Positions 1 through 8,390 of a stretch of 43,040 bases of DNA are shown piece by piece. Origin of the DNA: Leptofilum sp050292445 (GTDB lineage: Bacteria > Chloroflexota > Anaerolineae > Promineifilales > Promineifilaceae); contig JBNKLQ010000009.1 of the NCBI GenBank assembly GCA_050292445.1, positions 1-43,040 of the forward strand, given 5' to 3'. Under the pieces are notes generated by a model. That model saw only the letters and a list, made by a program, of their open reading frames with translations, did no database searches and was not told where the DNA came from. How positions within the stretch are numbered: the first letter of the stretch is position 1; the number at the start of each line of letters is the position of its first letter. A program made the translations under genes and the position numbers.

Positions 1-47
1 TATCTTGCTTTGCCATAAAGGCTCAGCAAGCGATGTTTAGAGGGATT

Positions 48-76
48 TTTCGCTTCGCTCAGAATGACAGGGGGAG
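48..76. repeat. Dispersed short repeat (GCTTCGCTCAGAATGAC type)
   Basis: The left edge carries the string GCTTCGCTCAGAATGAC, a short repeat I recognise as widespread between genes in many bacterial genomes, often with a hairpin partner. Only one arm is visible here. It lies upstream of the first gene and I see no coding role. The tail AATGACAGG recurs beside the hairpin at 19661-19685. Confidence 0.5.
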
Positions 77-132
77 CGGTTTTATTTGCCAAAGAATTTA
101 TATTTTCTACAAACTTACCAAAACCACCTCAC

Positions 133-744
133 ATGATTAAACAACATAAACAGACATTGTTCCTCCTCAGCTTCACCGCAATTTTTATAGGCTACCTGAT
201 GGTGTGGCTGCCGGGTCCATCGGCCGGGCTGCAATTGTTAGGTATTGAGATGGGTGAATGGACCAAGTTTTTTGGCCTGGGTGTGAAGCGCAACTGGTTT
301 TATCTGCCGCCGTTGACGCTGGCCTTGATGTTGCTCTGTTTTACGGTGGGCTGGGAGAACGGCCGTTTCCAAACCTGGCTATTTCGTGGGGTGGCGGTCG
401 CTGTTAGCCTGCTGGCCTTCCCCGCATTGGAGGATTTAGCTGGGCCAAGCCAAAGCGAATATCTGTCCAGAGTGGCGGGGATTGGGCTGGTGGTTGCGGT
501 AGCTGGTTTGCTGATGTTGTTTGGCGGGCAAAAACGGCCGTGGCTGCCGCAGTTGGGGTGGGGGGTGATGGCTGTAGCGGGCTTGGTGGGGCTGGTGTGG
601 CCGACGTTGATTTATGGGGAAGTACGGCCGTATGCCAGCGAACTCATAGGCGTTACCATAGGATATGGTCCTGGTTTTTGGCTAAGCTTGCTGGGACACG
701 CTGCCGTATTGGGCCTGGCACTTGTTCAGCTGGCAAAAAAATAG
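133..744 (+). CDS. Small multi-pass membrane protein of unknown function
   Basis: A protein of 203 residues starting at ATG 133 (MIKQHKQTL). The frame is open further upstream, but the extra residues come from repeat sequence, so the internal ATG is preferred. No clear Shine-Dalgarno sequence precedes it. About six hydrophobic segments (first near residues 9-27, last at the C-terminus) with short polar loops and a positively charged tail (QLAKK) indicate an integral membrane protein. No catalytic motif or family signature is recognised. The stop codon sits inside the left arm of a terminator-like inverted repeat, and the next gene is convergent. Three ACGGCCGT octamers lie in the coding sequence. 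Confidence 0.7.
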   Translation: MIKQHKQTLFLLSFTAIFIGYLMVWLPGPSAGLQLLGIEMGEWTKFFGLGVKRNWFYLPPLTLALMLLCFTVGWENGRFQTWLFRGVAVAVSLLAFPALEDLAGPSQSEYLSRVAGIGLVVAVAGLLMLFGGQKRPWLPQLGWGVMAVAGLVGLVWPTLIYGEVRPYASELIGVTIGYGPGFWLSLLGHAAVLGLALVQLAKK

Positions 745-780
745 CACCCACCGGTAGATAAATTTCGGTTTGGGTGCTAT
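741..780. terminator. Inverted repeat, probable terminator
   Basis: ATAGCACCCA (741-750) and TGGGTGCTAT (771-780) form a perfect 10-bp stem, with an inner CCG/CGG pairing in the 20-nt loop. The left arm contains the stop codon of the upstream gene. No long T-run follows. It lies between convergent genes and could serve both strands. Confidence 0.55.
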
Positions 781-850
781 GGCTTCCAGTAAATGGGTAA
801 TTAGTGCCCACTCGCAAATAAAATATGGAATTGGCGAATGGGCTTAAAGT

Positions 851-943
851 AGCCGTTCGGTACGAAATTGCTAAGTTAATTCCGAACGGCTAATTAGGTA
901 ATTGAGCAATAAAATTACCCAATTACTTAATTACCTAATTACA
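851..943. repeat. Intergenic inverted repeats between convergent genes
   Basis: AGCCGTTCGG (851-860) pairs perfectly with CCGAACGGCT (882-891). It is followed by an AT-rich element in which AATTAGGTAATTGAG (from 892) is mirrored by TTAATTACCTAATTAC (to 943). A relative of the second element occurs at 39048-39117. It sits just past the stop of the acyl carrier protein gene and could end that transcript. Confidence 0.55.
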
Positions 944-949
944 TTCTTT

Positions 950-1189
950 TTAAGCACGCATGTGTGTATCAATGTAAGTGACGGCTTCACCAACGGTTGT
1001 AATCGTCTGCGCTTCTTCGTCAGAAATTTCGCCATCGAATTTTTCTTCAAAGGCCATGATCAGCTCAACCAGGTCCAACGAATCCGCTTCCAAATCTTCG
1101 CGGAAACGCGCCTCGGTCACAATTTGATCTTCATCAACGCCTAACAATTCCACAATAATTTCTGTTACCTGCGCTTTCGTATCGCTCAT
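950..1189 (-). CDS. acpP: Acyl carrier protein
   Basis: A protein of 79 residues, the usual ACP length. It carries growing acyl chains on a 4'-phosphopantetheine arm during fatty-acid synthesis in the cytosol. The attachment site is the Ser in EADSLDLVEL, the canonical DSL(D) motif at the start of helix II. The rest is highly acidic (DEDQIVTEARFREDLEADSL), as in the family. The start is ATG 1189, because AAGGAGAG lies just upstream; a longer TTG-initiated frame would contain that ribosome binding site. No other fab genes are nearby, so this ACP stands alone. It could be the housekeeping copy or one dedicated to lipid or envelope glycan modification. Confidence 0.93.
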   Translation of the reverse strand: MSDTKAQVTEIIVELLGVDEDQIVTEARFREDLEADSLDLVELIMAFEEKFDGEISDEEAQTITTVGEAVTYIDTHMRA

Positions 1190-1215
1190 CCTACTCTCCT
1201 TCAAGGGTATCTTTG

Positions 1216-1243
1216 ATTATATTTTTTAGTGTATGGCGGGCAA
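1216..1243 (-). promoter_or_regulatory. Sigma70-type promoter of the acyl carrier protein gene
   Basis: On the minus strand TTGCCC (1243-1238) and a perfect TATAAT (1221-1216) are separated by 16 nt, a good match to a housekeeping promoter. The -10 box lies 27 bases upstream of the ATG, leaving room for a short leader containing the Shine-Dalgarno sequence. Confidence 0.65.
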
Positions 1244-1294
1244 TTGTAGAAATAACCCTTAGATTGTCAAGCAATCTCCACGATGGTGGCTTAT

Positions 1295-1402
1295 GCAAAA
1301 GCAGAAAAGTTCTCAAAGTTAGGCTAAACACGAATTCTGCTTTTGCTTAAGCAAATCACAACCTGGTTGACTGCTTTGAGCCGTAATCTTCCTGTGATTT
1401 GC
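1295..1402. repeat. Double stem-loop dispersed repeat, copy 1
   Basis: GCAAAAGCAGAA (1295-1306) pairs perfectly with TTCTGCTTTTGC (1335-1346). Directly after it, GCAAATCACA (1351-1360) pairs perfectly with TGTGATTTGC (1393-1402). The first stem plus the linker TTAAGCAAATCAC recurs inverted at 8216-8280. The 254-nt spacer 1190-1443 contains this element and the ACP promoter, and nothing else I recognise. Confidence 0.6.
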
Positions 1403-1443
1403 CTACCTGCACCACAGAAGAAAACACTCGAAAAATGGGTAAG

Positions 1444-3639
1444 TTACGCCGAACCATCATTGATTTTACCTGACCCGAGACTTTGTAGCCAAACGGCCGT
1501 TCCCAGCAGCAAATAAAAAGCAAAAGCCAGGTCTACCAGGAAGAAACTGTGGTCTACCAGGCCATGAAAAACCATGTCGGCCAGAGCGGCACCCAGACCC
1601 ACCACAACAGGCAGCCATTCCGCCGATACCGTTGGCCGCAGCCGCCACAGCATACGGGCCAACGTGACGATGAGCCACAGTCCGGCCAGCAAGCCGGGTA
1701 GGCCGATGCGGGTGGCAAAATCCAAAAACAGGTTGTGCGGATGGCTCAAATTGGGATCGCGCCATGCCGCTTCCAAAATGTAGCTGCCACGATACTCGTA
1801 GAGGAAATTGTCCAGGCCCACGCCAAACCAGGGATGGTCGCGGATCATGTTGAGGCTGGCTTGCCACAGGCTCAGGCGGAAGACACCTGTTTCCCCGGTG
1901 AGGCTGAGGCGACCTGCCAGCGCGGGAATGCGCTCAATGGCAAATAGTCCAACGACACCCATCGTCCCAAATGCCAGCAACCAGGGCCACGTTTTACGGC
2001 CGTTTACCACTTGCCACTGCCAAAAAATAATCACAAACGCGGCGGGCAGTCCTAAAAACAAGCCCCCTTTGCTGAAGGTGAGCAAAAAGGCGAGGAGTGT
2101 GGGCAGGAGAACGGCCGTATAAATCCACCATCGCTTGCCGTGAACCTGCCTGCTGCCCAGCAGAGCCATCGCGCCCAAAAGCGGTACAATGCGCCCCAGG
2201 TAGAGCGCCACGTTGTTGGGTGAACCATAGATCGATTTCAAGCGCAGCAGCCCACCTTCGGCAGTGATAAGGCTGGCGCGGTCGAAGCCAACTTGCCACA
2301 GGCCGTAGAGCGCCACAACTAGCCCGCCTGCAATGAAGCCATCCAGGATGAGCCACATTTCTGAAGCTTTAGGTTTGGTACCGCGCAGCACCCAGTAAAA
2401 CAGCGCCGGTTCCAAAATGACCACACGCCATTCGTTGCTGGCGACGTCCAACCGGTTGGTGAAGAAGAGGGAAGCGGTGGCGATGATGGTGAGGGCCAGG
2501 ACGCCGTAATCGGTTATCCGTAAGCGGTGGTCAGTATTCAGTATTCGGTATTCAGTATTCAGTGTGTGGTTTTTGTTGCGTTGCAGCCAGGCGGTGGCGC
2601 GGTTGGTGGCGTAGGCGGCGAAGGTGACGAGGGTGAATACTTCGATAGGGGAGAAGCGGTAGTTGAGGATCGGTTTGGGCAGGGGCGGGACGTAGAAGGG
2701 GAAGCAGAAAGCAATTAGGACCAAACCCCACACTGGCCGCCAGTAGAGCAAGATGAATAGAACCACCAGCGCAGCGACGTAGATGAAAAAGGTGGGCGTG
2801 ACGTAATAGATCGAGGCGACGGCGGCGGTGAGAGCCAGCTGGCTGCCATCTCCCAGGCGGCGATAAATGCCGCCCATTTGCTCGGCCCAGGTGAACCAGC
2901 CTGCCAAAAAGACGAGCGTGGCAGTAACGGCCGTTACCGCTAATTGCCAGCTTGTGTTCAGAGCCGAAAAGTGCTGCCGTTGTTGGCGAAACCAATCGGG
3001 CCACTGTGCCTGCCGTCCGGTTCGTATAGCCAGTATGAGAGAAAGAACGGCCGTTCCCGCCAAAACCCACATCCCCCAACGAGTCCAGGCATCGGGCGGC
3101 CGATAGCCGACACTGAACCCATTCAGCGCCCACTGGTCCCAGCCGCGCGAGGCGATAATTTGGGCGGTGTGGACGCCGGGAGTCAAATTGCGAGCGACCG
3201 GTTCGGTGGCAATGGTGTCGTCGCTCTTGACGGCCGAAGTGAGAATGAGCATCGTGCCGTTTTCGTCGCGGGGCAGAGCGTTGGCCGGTTGGCCGTCGAT
3301 GGTGATGTAGAAGCGGGCGCGGAAATTGGCCCGGCGCACCCGCAGACCCAGGTCAGTGCCGTAAAAGGTGAAGGTGACCTTGTCGCCCAGCAGCACATCT
3401 TCTGGATGCTGGCCGATGTCGGCCCCAAATTCGGGGGAGAATTCCCAGCTGCCTTCGTAAATTTGGGTGGGGTCGTTGGGCTGGGCCAGATGGAAGCCGG
3501 GTTGGGCAACGGCCGTATTTTGGTCATCGAGGGTGGTGCGGAGGGAAACGGCCGTTTCCGTTCCCCCCGTGCTGCAAGCCAGCAAACCAGGCAAAAGCAG
3601 CAGTGCTGTCAGCAGGTAAAAAACAGGTTTCCATTTCAT
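1444..3639 (-). CDS. O-antigen ligase/polymerase family membrane protein with lipid-anchored N-terminal domain
   Basis: A protein of 731 residues. The start ATG 3639 is chosen because it begins a lipoprotein signal peptide with lipobox LLAC (Cys 22); the frame is open 32 codons further upstream but loses that signal. Residues about 25-215 form an extracytoplasmic beta-rich domain. The remainder has about a dozen membrane helices and the Wzy_C motif SHPHN near residue 633, typical of O-antigen ligases/polymerases that join lipid-linked glycans. Polymerase, ligase or another glycan transfer cannot be told apart. A short stretch coding NTEYRILNTDHRLRITD is made of a dispersed DNA repeat (2529-2565). 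Glycosyltransferase genes are not adjacent. It is transcribed toward the ACP gene. Confidence 0.8.
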   Translation of the reverse strand: MKWKPVFYLLTALLLLPGLLACSTGGTETAVSLRTTLDDQNTAVAQPGFHLAQPNDPTQIYEGSWEFSPEFGADIGQHPEDVLLGDKVTFTFYGTDLGLRVRRANFRARFYITIDGQPANALPRDENGTMLILTSAVKSDDTIATEPVARNLTPGVHTAQIIASRGWDQWALNGFSVGYRPPDAWTRWGMWVLAGTAVLSLILAIRTGRQAQWPDWFRQQRQHFSALNTSWQLAVTAVTATLVFLAGWFTWAEQMGGIYRRLGDGSQLALTAAVASIYYVTPTFFIYVAALVVLFILLYWRPVWGLVLIAFCFPFYVPPLPKPILNYRFSPIEVFTLVTFAAYATNRATAWLQRNKNHTLNTEYRILNTDHRLRITDYGVLALTIIATASLFFTNRLDVASNEWRVVILEPALFYWVLRGTKPKASEMWLILDGFIAGGLVVALYGLWQVGFDRASLITAEGGLLRLKSIYGSPNNVALYLGRIVPLLGAMALLGSRQVHGKRWWIYTAVLLPTLLAFLLTFSKGGLFLGLPAAFVIIFWQWQVVNGRKTWPWLLAFGTMGVVGLFAIERIPALAGRLSLTGETGVFRLSLWQASLNMIRDHPWFGVGLDNFLYEYRGSYILEAAWRDPNLSHPHNLFLDFATRIGLPGLLAGLWLIVTLARMLWRLRPTVSAEWLPVVVGLGAALADMVFHGLVDHSFFLVDLAFAFYLLLGTAVWLQSLGSGKINDGSA
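2529..2565. repeat. CAGTATTC-type repeat inside a coding region
   Basis: Four tandem units of the form (T)CAGTATTC or TCGGTATTC lie in frame within the O-antigen ligase-like gene, in a cytosolic loop between membrane helices (residues NTEYRILNTD). The same unit occurs between genes (3741-3811) and inside an ABC transporter gene (26741-26830). Confidence 0.7.
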
Positions 3640-3740
3640 TCGTACACTCTCCAACTTGTTGTTATGATCGAATAAATGCTGATGATAACGTTGGCTGTGC
3701 GAAAAAAATGGTGTTGATTCGTACCACTTTCCCAAAAAGT

Positions 3741-3811
3741 AACCAGTGATCAGTAGGTTAGTAATCAGTCGTGCGTTTACTGATTACTGGCCTACTGTTT
3801 ACTGAATACTG
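3741..3811. repeat. Hairpin of CAGTA/TACTG repeats between divergent genes
   Basis: CAGTAGG, then AGTAATCAGT, are mirrored by ACTGATTACT and CCTACTG, giving a long hairpin, followed by another TTTACTGAATACTG unit. It fills most of the spacer between the divergently transcribed O-antigen ligase and STAND genes, so the promoters of both must lie in or beside it. Confidence 0.7.
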
Positions 3812-3820
3812 CAAAAAAAG

Positions 3821-6193
3821 ATGCCTGATCCAGACCAATTTACCACTGTCTTAAACCAGTTTGTTCACCGCTCAGCATACACGCCGGGGCAGCTGGCCAG
3901 CCTTTCTACCGTGCCCAAAATGACGATTGTGAACTGGCTCAACGGCCGTGTGGTGCGGCCTAGGGGATGGCAAGGCGTGGTGGCGCTGGCGGCGGCCATG
4001 CGTCTAACGGAAGCAGAAGCCAATCAGCTGCTGGCTGCGGCCCAGCAGCCGACTGTTCAAGAATTGCGAACCCTGGCAGCAGAAGCAAAGGATCAAGCGT
4101 TGTTGGGGTTTTGGCAAACGGCCATTTTCTCCGAATTCTCCCCACCTTTCCAGGCCATCGCCCTGCCGCCGTATTTGGTAGGCCGGGAGGAAGAGCGGGC
4201 GCTTTTGCGAACTTTGTTGATGGCCGAACAGCAAACGGCCGTTACCTGCCTGCACGGCATGGCGGGCGTGGGCAAAACCAGCCTGGCGGCGCAGCTGGCC
4301 TATGATTTGCACGAGCATTTTGCCGATGGTGTGCTGTGGGCCCGACTGGACAGCTCTGACACGCTCTCCATTTTGGCCACGTTTGCCGCTGCTTACCAAC
4401 AAGACGTGAGTCAGTTTTATGACGTGGCCAGCCGCAGCCGGGTGGTGCGCGATCTGCTGCGCGAGAAACGGACGCTCATCATTTTGGACAATGCCCAAAC
4501 AAGTAACCAGATTGAACCGCTGCTGCCGTCCACGGGTAACTGTGCCGTGCTGGTGACCACGCGGCGGCAAGATTTATCTGCGTTGGCCGGAGCGAGTAGG
4601 GTTGAACTACGGCCGTTTTCTCCCGACGCCACCACCTCGCTCAGCCTGTTTGAACAAATATTAGGCCGTGCCCGCGTACAGGCCGAGCCAGATGCCCTGC
4701 GCCAAATTGCCGATGCATTGGGCCATTTGCCCCTGGCGCTGGTCATCGCTGCCAGCCGATTGGCGTACGAGCCGGGCTGGCAGATTGCCCAGTTTCAGCA
4801 GCGGCTGGCGCAGGTTGAGCAGCGGCTGCCTGCGCTGCGCTACGAGGTGCAAAATGTGCGGCGCTCTTTTCAGCTGAGCTATGAACTGTTGGACGCTCCG
4901 GCGCAGCAGCTTTTTGCTGCCGTCGGGCTCCTGGGGCGGCAAGATTTTTCGGTGGCAGCGGCGGCTGCCCTGGTGGCTGGTGACGCCGACGCTGTGGCGG
5001 ATGGCTTGCGGCAGCTTTACACGCTTTCTTTGTTGGAGGGTGGGACGAACGGCCGTTACCAACTACATCCCCTGCTGCACGATTTTGCCCAAAGCTTGAC
5101 CACACCAGACGGTGCGACGGAACATTTTGTGGCCTATTGGGCGGCGTTTGTGGTTGAAAACCGGTTGGAATATGAGTCTGTGGCTGGAGAGATTGGGCAT
5201 ATTGAAGCGGCATTGGAAACGGCCGTACGTGAGCAGTGGATACAACCGTGGCTTAACCTTCTGGAAAACCTGATGCCCTTCTGGCTGGTGCGTGGGGCTT
5301 ACCTTCAAGCAGAACAATGTCTGGCTGAAGCGCAAACGGTGCTGCAATCTTCTGGTGACGACGTTGGTCTCAGCCGGGTGCAATTATGGTGGGGCCAGTT
5401 GCTGCGCCAACGGCAGGAACTGGCAGCAGCCGAAGAATATTTGCAGGCGGGTTTACTGCTGGCCCAAAAACAGGGAGACAAGAAGCAAATCGGCCGTTTT
5501 TTGGCTGAGATTGGCATTGTTCACAATTGTCACGAGCAGTATGCTTCGGCCAAAGTATATTTGGCTGAGGCGTTGACCCTGGCTCGGCAGGTGGATGATG
5601 TAGATTGTTTGCTGCTGTTGTTGGAGGAATTGGGTGTTTTGGCTTTGATGGCCGGGGAAACGGCCGTTGCTCAACAGCATCAACAGGAAGGGTTTGATCT
5701 GGCGCAGGTTCACCACCATGAGGCCCAAGCGGTGCTGTTCCGCAAAAGTTTGGGCGCGTTGAGCCATTTGGCGCAGGACCGGGAAAAAGCGCGGCAGCAG
5801 TTTGCCCAGGGATATGCTTTGGCACAAAAGATAGGTTTTCGTAAAGGCATGATGCTGCTGAGCAACAATTTGGGTGTTGTTGATTTTTACGCGGGGAATA
5901 TGGTGCAGGCGGCAGATTATTTGCAGGCTTCCCTGGCTGAAGCTGAGCGGTTGAACGATTTTCAGGCGATGAGCCTGGTGCTGCAAAATTTGGCGCGCTT
6001 GGCTCGGCAGAACGGCCGTTTTGCTACCGCACGGTCTTACTTTAATCAGCTGCTGGCCTTGGCCAAACGCCGTGAATGGCCCGAGATGGTGGCTCAGGTG
6101 CAGCATGCGTTGCTGTCTTTGGCGGAGTTGGAAGAGGCAAACGGCCGTAACCAAGCAAAAACTGCGCAAGAACATCTCAGAGTATTTATTTAA
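3821..6193 (+). CDS. STAND-family ATPase with N-terminal HTH and C-terminal TPR repeats
   Basis: A protein of 790 residues. Residues about 8-75 look like an Xre-type helix-turn-helix (TPGQLASLSTVPKMTIVNWL). An NB-ARC-type ATPase follows: Walker A GMAGVGKTS (146-154), Walker B LIILDN (219-224), sensor TTRRQ (246-250) and the HLPLAL motif (302-307), then a winged-helix segment. From about residue 430 the sequence is Ala/Leu-rich TPR helices. Such proteins are ATP-driven signalling switches: the TPRs sense a partner or ligand and the NTPase oligomerises. With a DNA-binding N-terminus it is most likely a transcription regulator of the AfsR/MalT style; a role in phage defence is possible but nothing nearby supports it. 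No effector domain is seen. It stands alone, convergent with the esterase gene. Confidence 0.85.
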   Translation: MPDPDQFTTVLNQFVHRSAYTPGQLASLSTVPKMTIVNWLNGRVVRPRGWQGVVALAAAMRLTEAEANQLLAAAQQPTVQELRTLAAEAKDQALLGFWQTAIFSEFSPPFQAIALPPYLVGREEERALLRTLLMAEQQTAVTCLHGMAGVGKTSLAAQLAYDLHEHFADGVLWARLDSSDTLSILATFAAAYQQDVSQFYDVASRSRVVRDLLREKRTLIILDNAQTSNQIEPLLPSTGNCAVLVTTRRQDLSALAGASRVELRPFSPDATTSLSLFEQILGRARVQAEPDALRQIADALGHLPLALVIAASRLAYEPGWQIAQFQQRLAQVEQRLPALRYEVQNVRRSFQLSYELLDAPAQQLFAAVGLLGRQDFSVAAAAALVAGDADAVADGLRQLYTLSLLEGGTNGRYQLHPLLHDFAQSLTTPDGATEHFVAYWAAFVVENRLEYESVAGEIGHIEAALETAVREQWIQPWLNLLENLMPFWLVRGAYLQAEQCLAEAQTVLQSSGDDVGLSRVQLWWGQLLRQRQELAAAEEYLQAGLLLAQKQGDKKQIGRFLAEIGIVHNCHEQYASAKVYLAEALTLARQVDDVDCLLLLLEELGVLALMAGETAVAQQHQQEGFDLAQVHHHEAQAVLFRKSLGALSHLAQDREKARQQFAQGYALAQKIGFRKGMMLLSNNLGVVDFYAGNMVQAADYLQASLAEAERLNDFQAMSLVLQNLARLARQNGRFATARSYFNQLLALAKRREWPEMVAQVQHALLSLAELEEANGRNQAKTAQEHLRVFI

Positions 6194-6220
6194 CAACCGA
6201 TTTTTGGGAGCTTATCTTCT

Positions 6221-7024
6221 TTATTGGGTAGCAAACTTGAGAATATCCAGAGTGATGTCGTATGGGTTGGGCGGTTTCATTTTGGGGAAGTTGTGATCGC
6301 CGGGGATTTCGCGGTAAGTCAGGGGGCCAGCCAGCCGGGTGATGAGCTGGCGTGAGAGGCGAGGGAGGACCAATGTGTCGTGTTGGCCTTGCAATAGCAA
6401 GGTGGGTGCTTGAATTGATTTTGCTGCCTGGCCACCGCTTTGCCCTAGCTGCCGCACTTCGTCGATCACTTTGGTGGGAAGTTGTACTTCCTGGCGAATA
6501 CGTGCCTGAACTGCTGGATCGTCTAAATCGGCTCCAGGCATCACCTCAGCCAGCTGCTGACGTACGGCCGTATCCGCAAAATCAGCCTCGGCAAATGGAT
6601 AGAATGTTTTTTTGACGTGTTTCACGAGCGGCAGTAGCTTGCCCTGCCAGCCAGCAAAGCGCCAAAACGGAGCCAGCAACACCAGAAAATCAGGCGGCTG
6701 CTCCGCCGCTAAATTCAGGGCAAGCGCGCCTCCCATAGAAAAACCGATGAGAACGGCCGTGTCGTGCTGGGCCTGAATCTGCTGCCATTGGTTACGGGCC
6801 GCAGTCAGCCAATCGTGGCGTGTCTTTTGGGCCAATGTGGAAATTTGCGGACCAAAACCTGGCAACAGTGGACCATACGCGGCCCAGCCAGCGGCAGCTA
6901 AATTTTCACCTAACGGCCGCATCTCTGCCGGGGTGCCGGGGAAACCATGAATCAGCAGGGCGCCAACGGGGCCGCTGCCCAAGGCAAATGGTTGATGGTC
7001 GGGCGTGCTGTAAAAATCACTCAT
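6221..7024 (-). CDS. Alpha/beta hydrolase (carboxylesterase/monoglyceride-lipase type)
   Basis: A protein of 267 residues with an alpha/beta-hydrolase fold. The oxyanion-hole motif HGFPG is at 26-30, the nucleophile elbow GFSMG places Ser 96, and the likely acid and base are Asp 216 (GQHDTLV) and His 244 (PGDHNF). The pattern and length fit Est30-like carboxylesterases and monoacylglycerol lipases, which cleave short-chain or glyceride esters in the cytosol. No signal peptide. Its ATG overlaps the stop of the upstream gene by one base (TAATG), so the two are translationally coupled. The natural substrate is unknown. Confidence 0.85.
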   Translation of the reverse strand: MSDFYSTPDHQPFALGSGPVGALLIHGFPGTPAEMRPLGENLAAAGWAAYGPLLPGFGPQISTLAQKTRHDWLTAARNQWQQIQAQHDTAVLIGFSMGGALALNLAAEQPPDFLVLLAPFWRFAGWQGKLLPLVKHVKKTFYPFAEADFADTAVRQQLAEVMPGADLDDPAVQARIRQEVQLPTKVIDEVRQLGQSGGQAAKSIQAPTLLLQGQHDTLVLPRLSRQLITRLAGPLTYREIPGDHNFPKMKPPNPYDITLDILKFATQ

Positions 7025-7947
7025 TAATTCAGCAAATCTTTCAAGGCCGCTTCTGCTTCAGGATAGTTGAAGGTGAAACCATCTGCTTGCAGCTTTTCTG
7101 GGATGGCGCGACGGCCGTCTAACACGATGGCCGCAATTTCACCCAAAGCCAATTTCAGGGCGAAGGCGGGGACGGGCATAATAGCGGGACGATTCATGAC
7201 GCGGCCAATCACTTTGGCAAAATCTTTGTTTTTCAGGGGAGTTGGCGCGCAAAGATTATAAGGGCCTACGGCCGTTTCATTTTCAATCAGGAAGCGAATC
7301 GCGCGTACTTCGTCCTCCAGATGAATCCAGGGCCACCATTGCTGGCCGCTGCCTAACGGCCCACCCGCAAAAAACTTAAAGGGCAGTACGGTGATAGGCA
7401 GCGCACCGCTTTCCAGGCTGAGAACGATGCCAGAGCGAATAATCACCCGGCGAACGCCCATTGCTTCCACAGCGGCGGTTGATGCTTCCCAGGCAACGGT
7501 GACATCGGCCAGAAAGCCACTGCCGTTGGGCGCTGCTTCTGTGATTATCTGGTCGCTTTGCACATCGCCGTAATAATCTGCACCGGAGGATTGGATGAGC
7601 ACCTTGGGTTTGTGGCTGGCGGCGGCGATGGCTTCGGTAACGGCCGTACCTGCATCAATGCGGCTTTGGCGAATGCGGTGTTTTCGTTCTTCGGTCCAGC
7701 GACTGGGGAGTAACCCTGTACCGGCAATAGGTGCGCCAGCAAGATTAACAATGGCCTCGGCTCCATCTGCCAGGTGTCCCCAGCCAACGGCCGTTTTGCT
7801 ATCCCACTTTTCCCCGCGAACCCCTTTGGGAAAGGTATGCCTGGCCGGATTTCGGCTCAAGGCAATGACTTCATGCCCATCTGCGGCTAAATTCTTGGCC
7901 AAGGCCGTGCCAATCAATCCGCTTCCTCCAGTAATAATTACACGCAT
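7024..7947 (-). CDS. TIGR01777-type NAD(P)-binding epimerase (YfcH-like SDR)
   Basis: A protein of 307 residues. The start ATG 7947 follows AAGGAG at good spacing; the upstream in-frame extension lacks a ribosome binding site. The N-terminus MRVIITGGSGLIG is the Rossmann glycine motif of extended short-chain dehydrogenases (residues 6-13). The order of motifs (NLAGAPI, SGADYYGD, the C-terminal ALGEIA segment and a DUF1731-like end reading QADGFTFNYPEAEAALKDLL) matches the TIGR01777/YfcH family, whose reaction is not well defined. Coupled to the downstream esterase gene by a one-base overlap. Confidence 0.88.
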   Translation of the reverse strand: MRVIITGGSGLIGTALAKNLAADGHEVIALSRNPARHTFPKGVRGEKWDSKTAVGWGHLADGAEAIVNLAGAPIAGTGLLPSRWTEERKHRIRQSRIDAGTAVTEAIAAASHKPKVLIQSSGADYYGDVQSDQIITEAAPNGSGFLADVTVAWEASTAAVEAMGVRRVIIRSGIVLSLESGALPITVLPFKFFAGGPLGSGQQWWPWIHLEDEVRAIRFLIENETAVGPYNLCAPTPLKNKDFAKVIGRVMNRPAIMPVPAFALKLALGEIAAIVLDGRRAIPEKLQADGFTFNYPEAEAALKDLLN

Positions 7948-8390
7948 GCCAGACTCCTTTTGCTGAAAAACATTGTTTTCATTGATTTGTATGTTCAATA
8001 TTGTCTATTCTAGTCTGGAACGCTCGTATTGTCCATATTATGAACAGTTATATGGGCAAAACATGAACAGCGCGTAATGGTTTACGCTTGATGCATCATA
8101 GGCAAAACTTATTCTAGTGGGCAAAAAGTATCAGCCTGACGCTTGTTTTTGGCGTATAATTTGGACAGTTACGCGTTTTGAGCAACTCGCAAAAAGTTCC
8201 CAAAGGATGCTTTCTCGTGATTTGCTTAAGTAAAAGCGGAAGAAGCGGTTCATCAATTTCGTGAAGCTTCCCGTTTTTACAATAAAGGCCAGGCATCTTT
8301 CTAATTGGGGTCAGTTTTTAACTTTGTTCAACAATTTAACGTGTTGGCCGCGCAATTTCTACCATTATTCCATGCATGGAGGAGAGCATA
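7948..8390. other. 443-nt intergenic region between divergent genes
   Basis: The region separates the epimerase gene (minus) from the lipoprotein gene (plus). It holds the second copy of the stem-loop repeat (8216-8280) and a TATAAT hexamer at 8155-8160 without a convincing -35 box. A short minus-strand frame here has no ribosome binding site and overlaps the repeat, so I do not call it. Nothing else is recognised. Confidence 0.5.
8216..8280. repeat. Stem-loop dispersed repeat, copy 2
   Basis: GTGATTTGCTTAAGTAAAAG followed by a stem (GTAAAAGCGGAAG, 8230-8242, against CTTCCCGTTTTTAC, 8267-8280). Read on the minus strand it has the architecture of the element at 1295-1359: stem, then CTTAAGCAAATCAC. 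Both arms differ from copy 1, yet pairing is largely kept, which suggests the structure itself is conserved. Confidence 0.6.

Noticed and set aside
3821..6193. STAND protein as an antiphage Avs-type defence gene
   Set aside because: It has an HTH instead of an effector nuclease or pore domain and no defence neighbours.
8114..8296. 60-codon minus-strand frame in the 443-nt spacer
   Set aside because: No ribosome binding site, overlap with the stem-loop repeat, no protein-like pattern.
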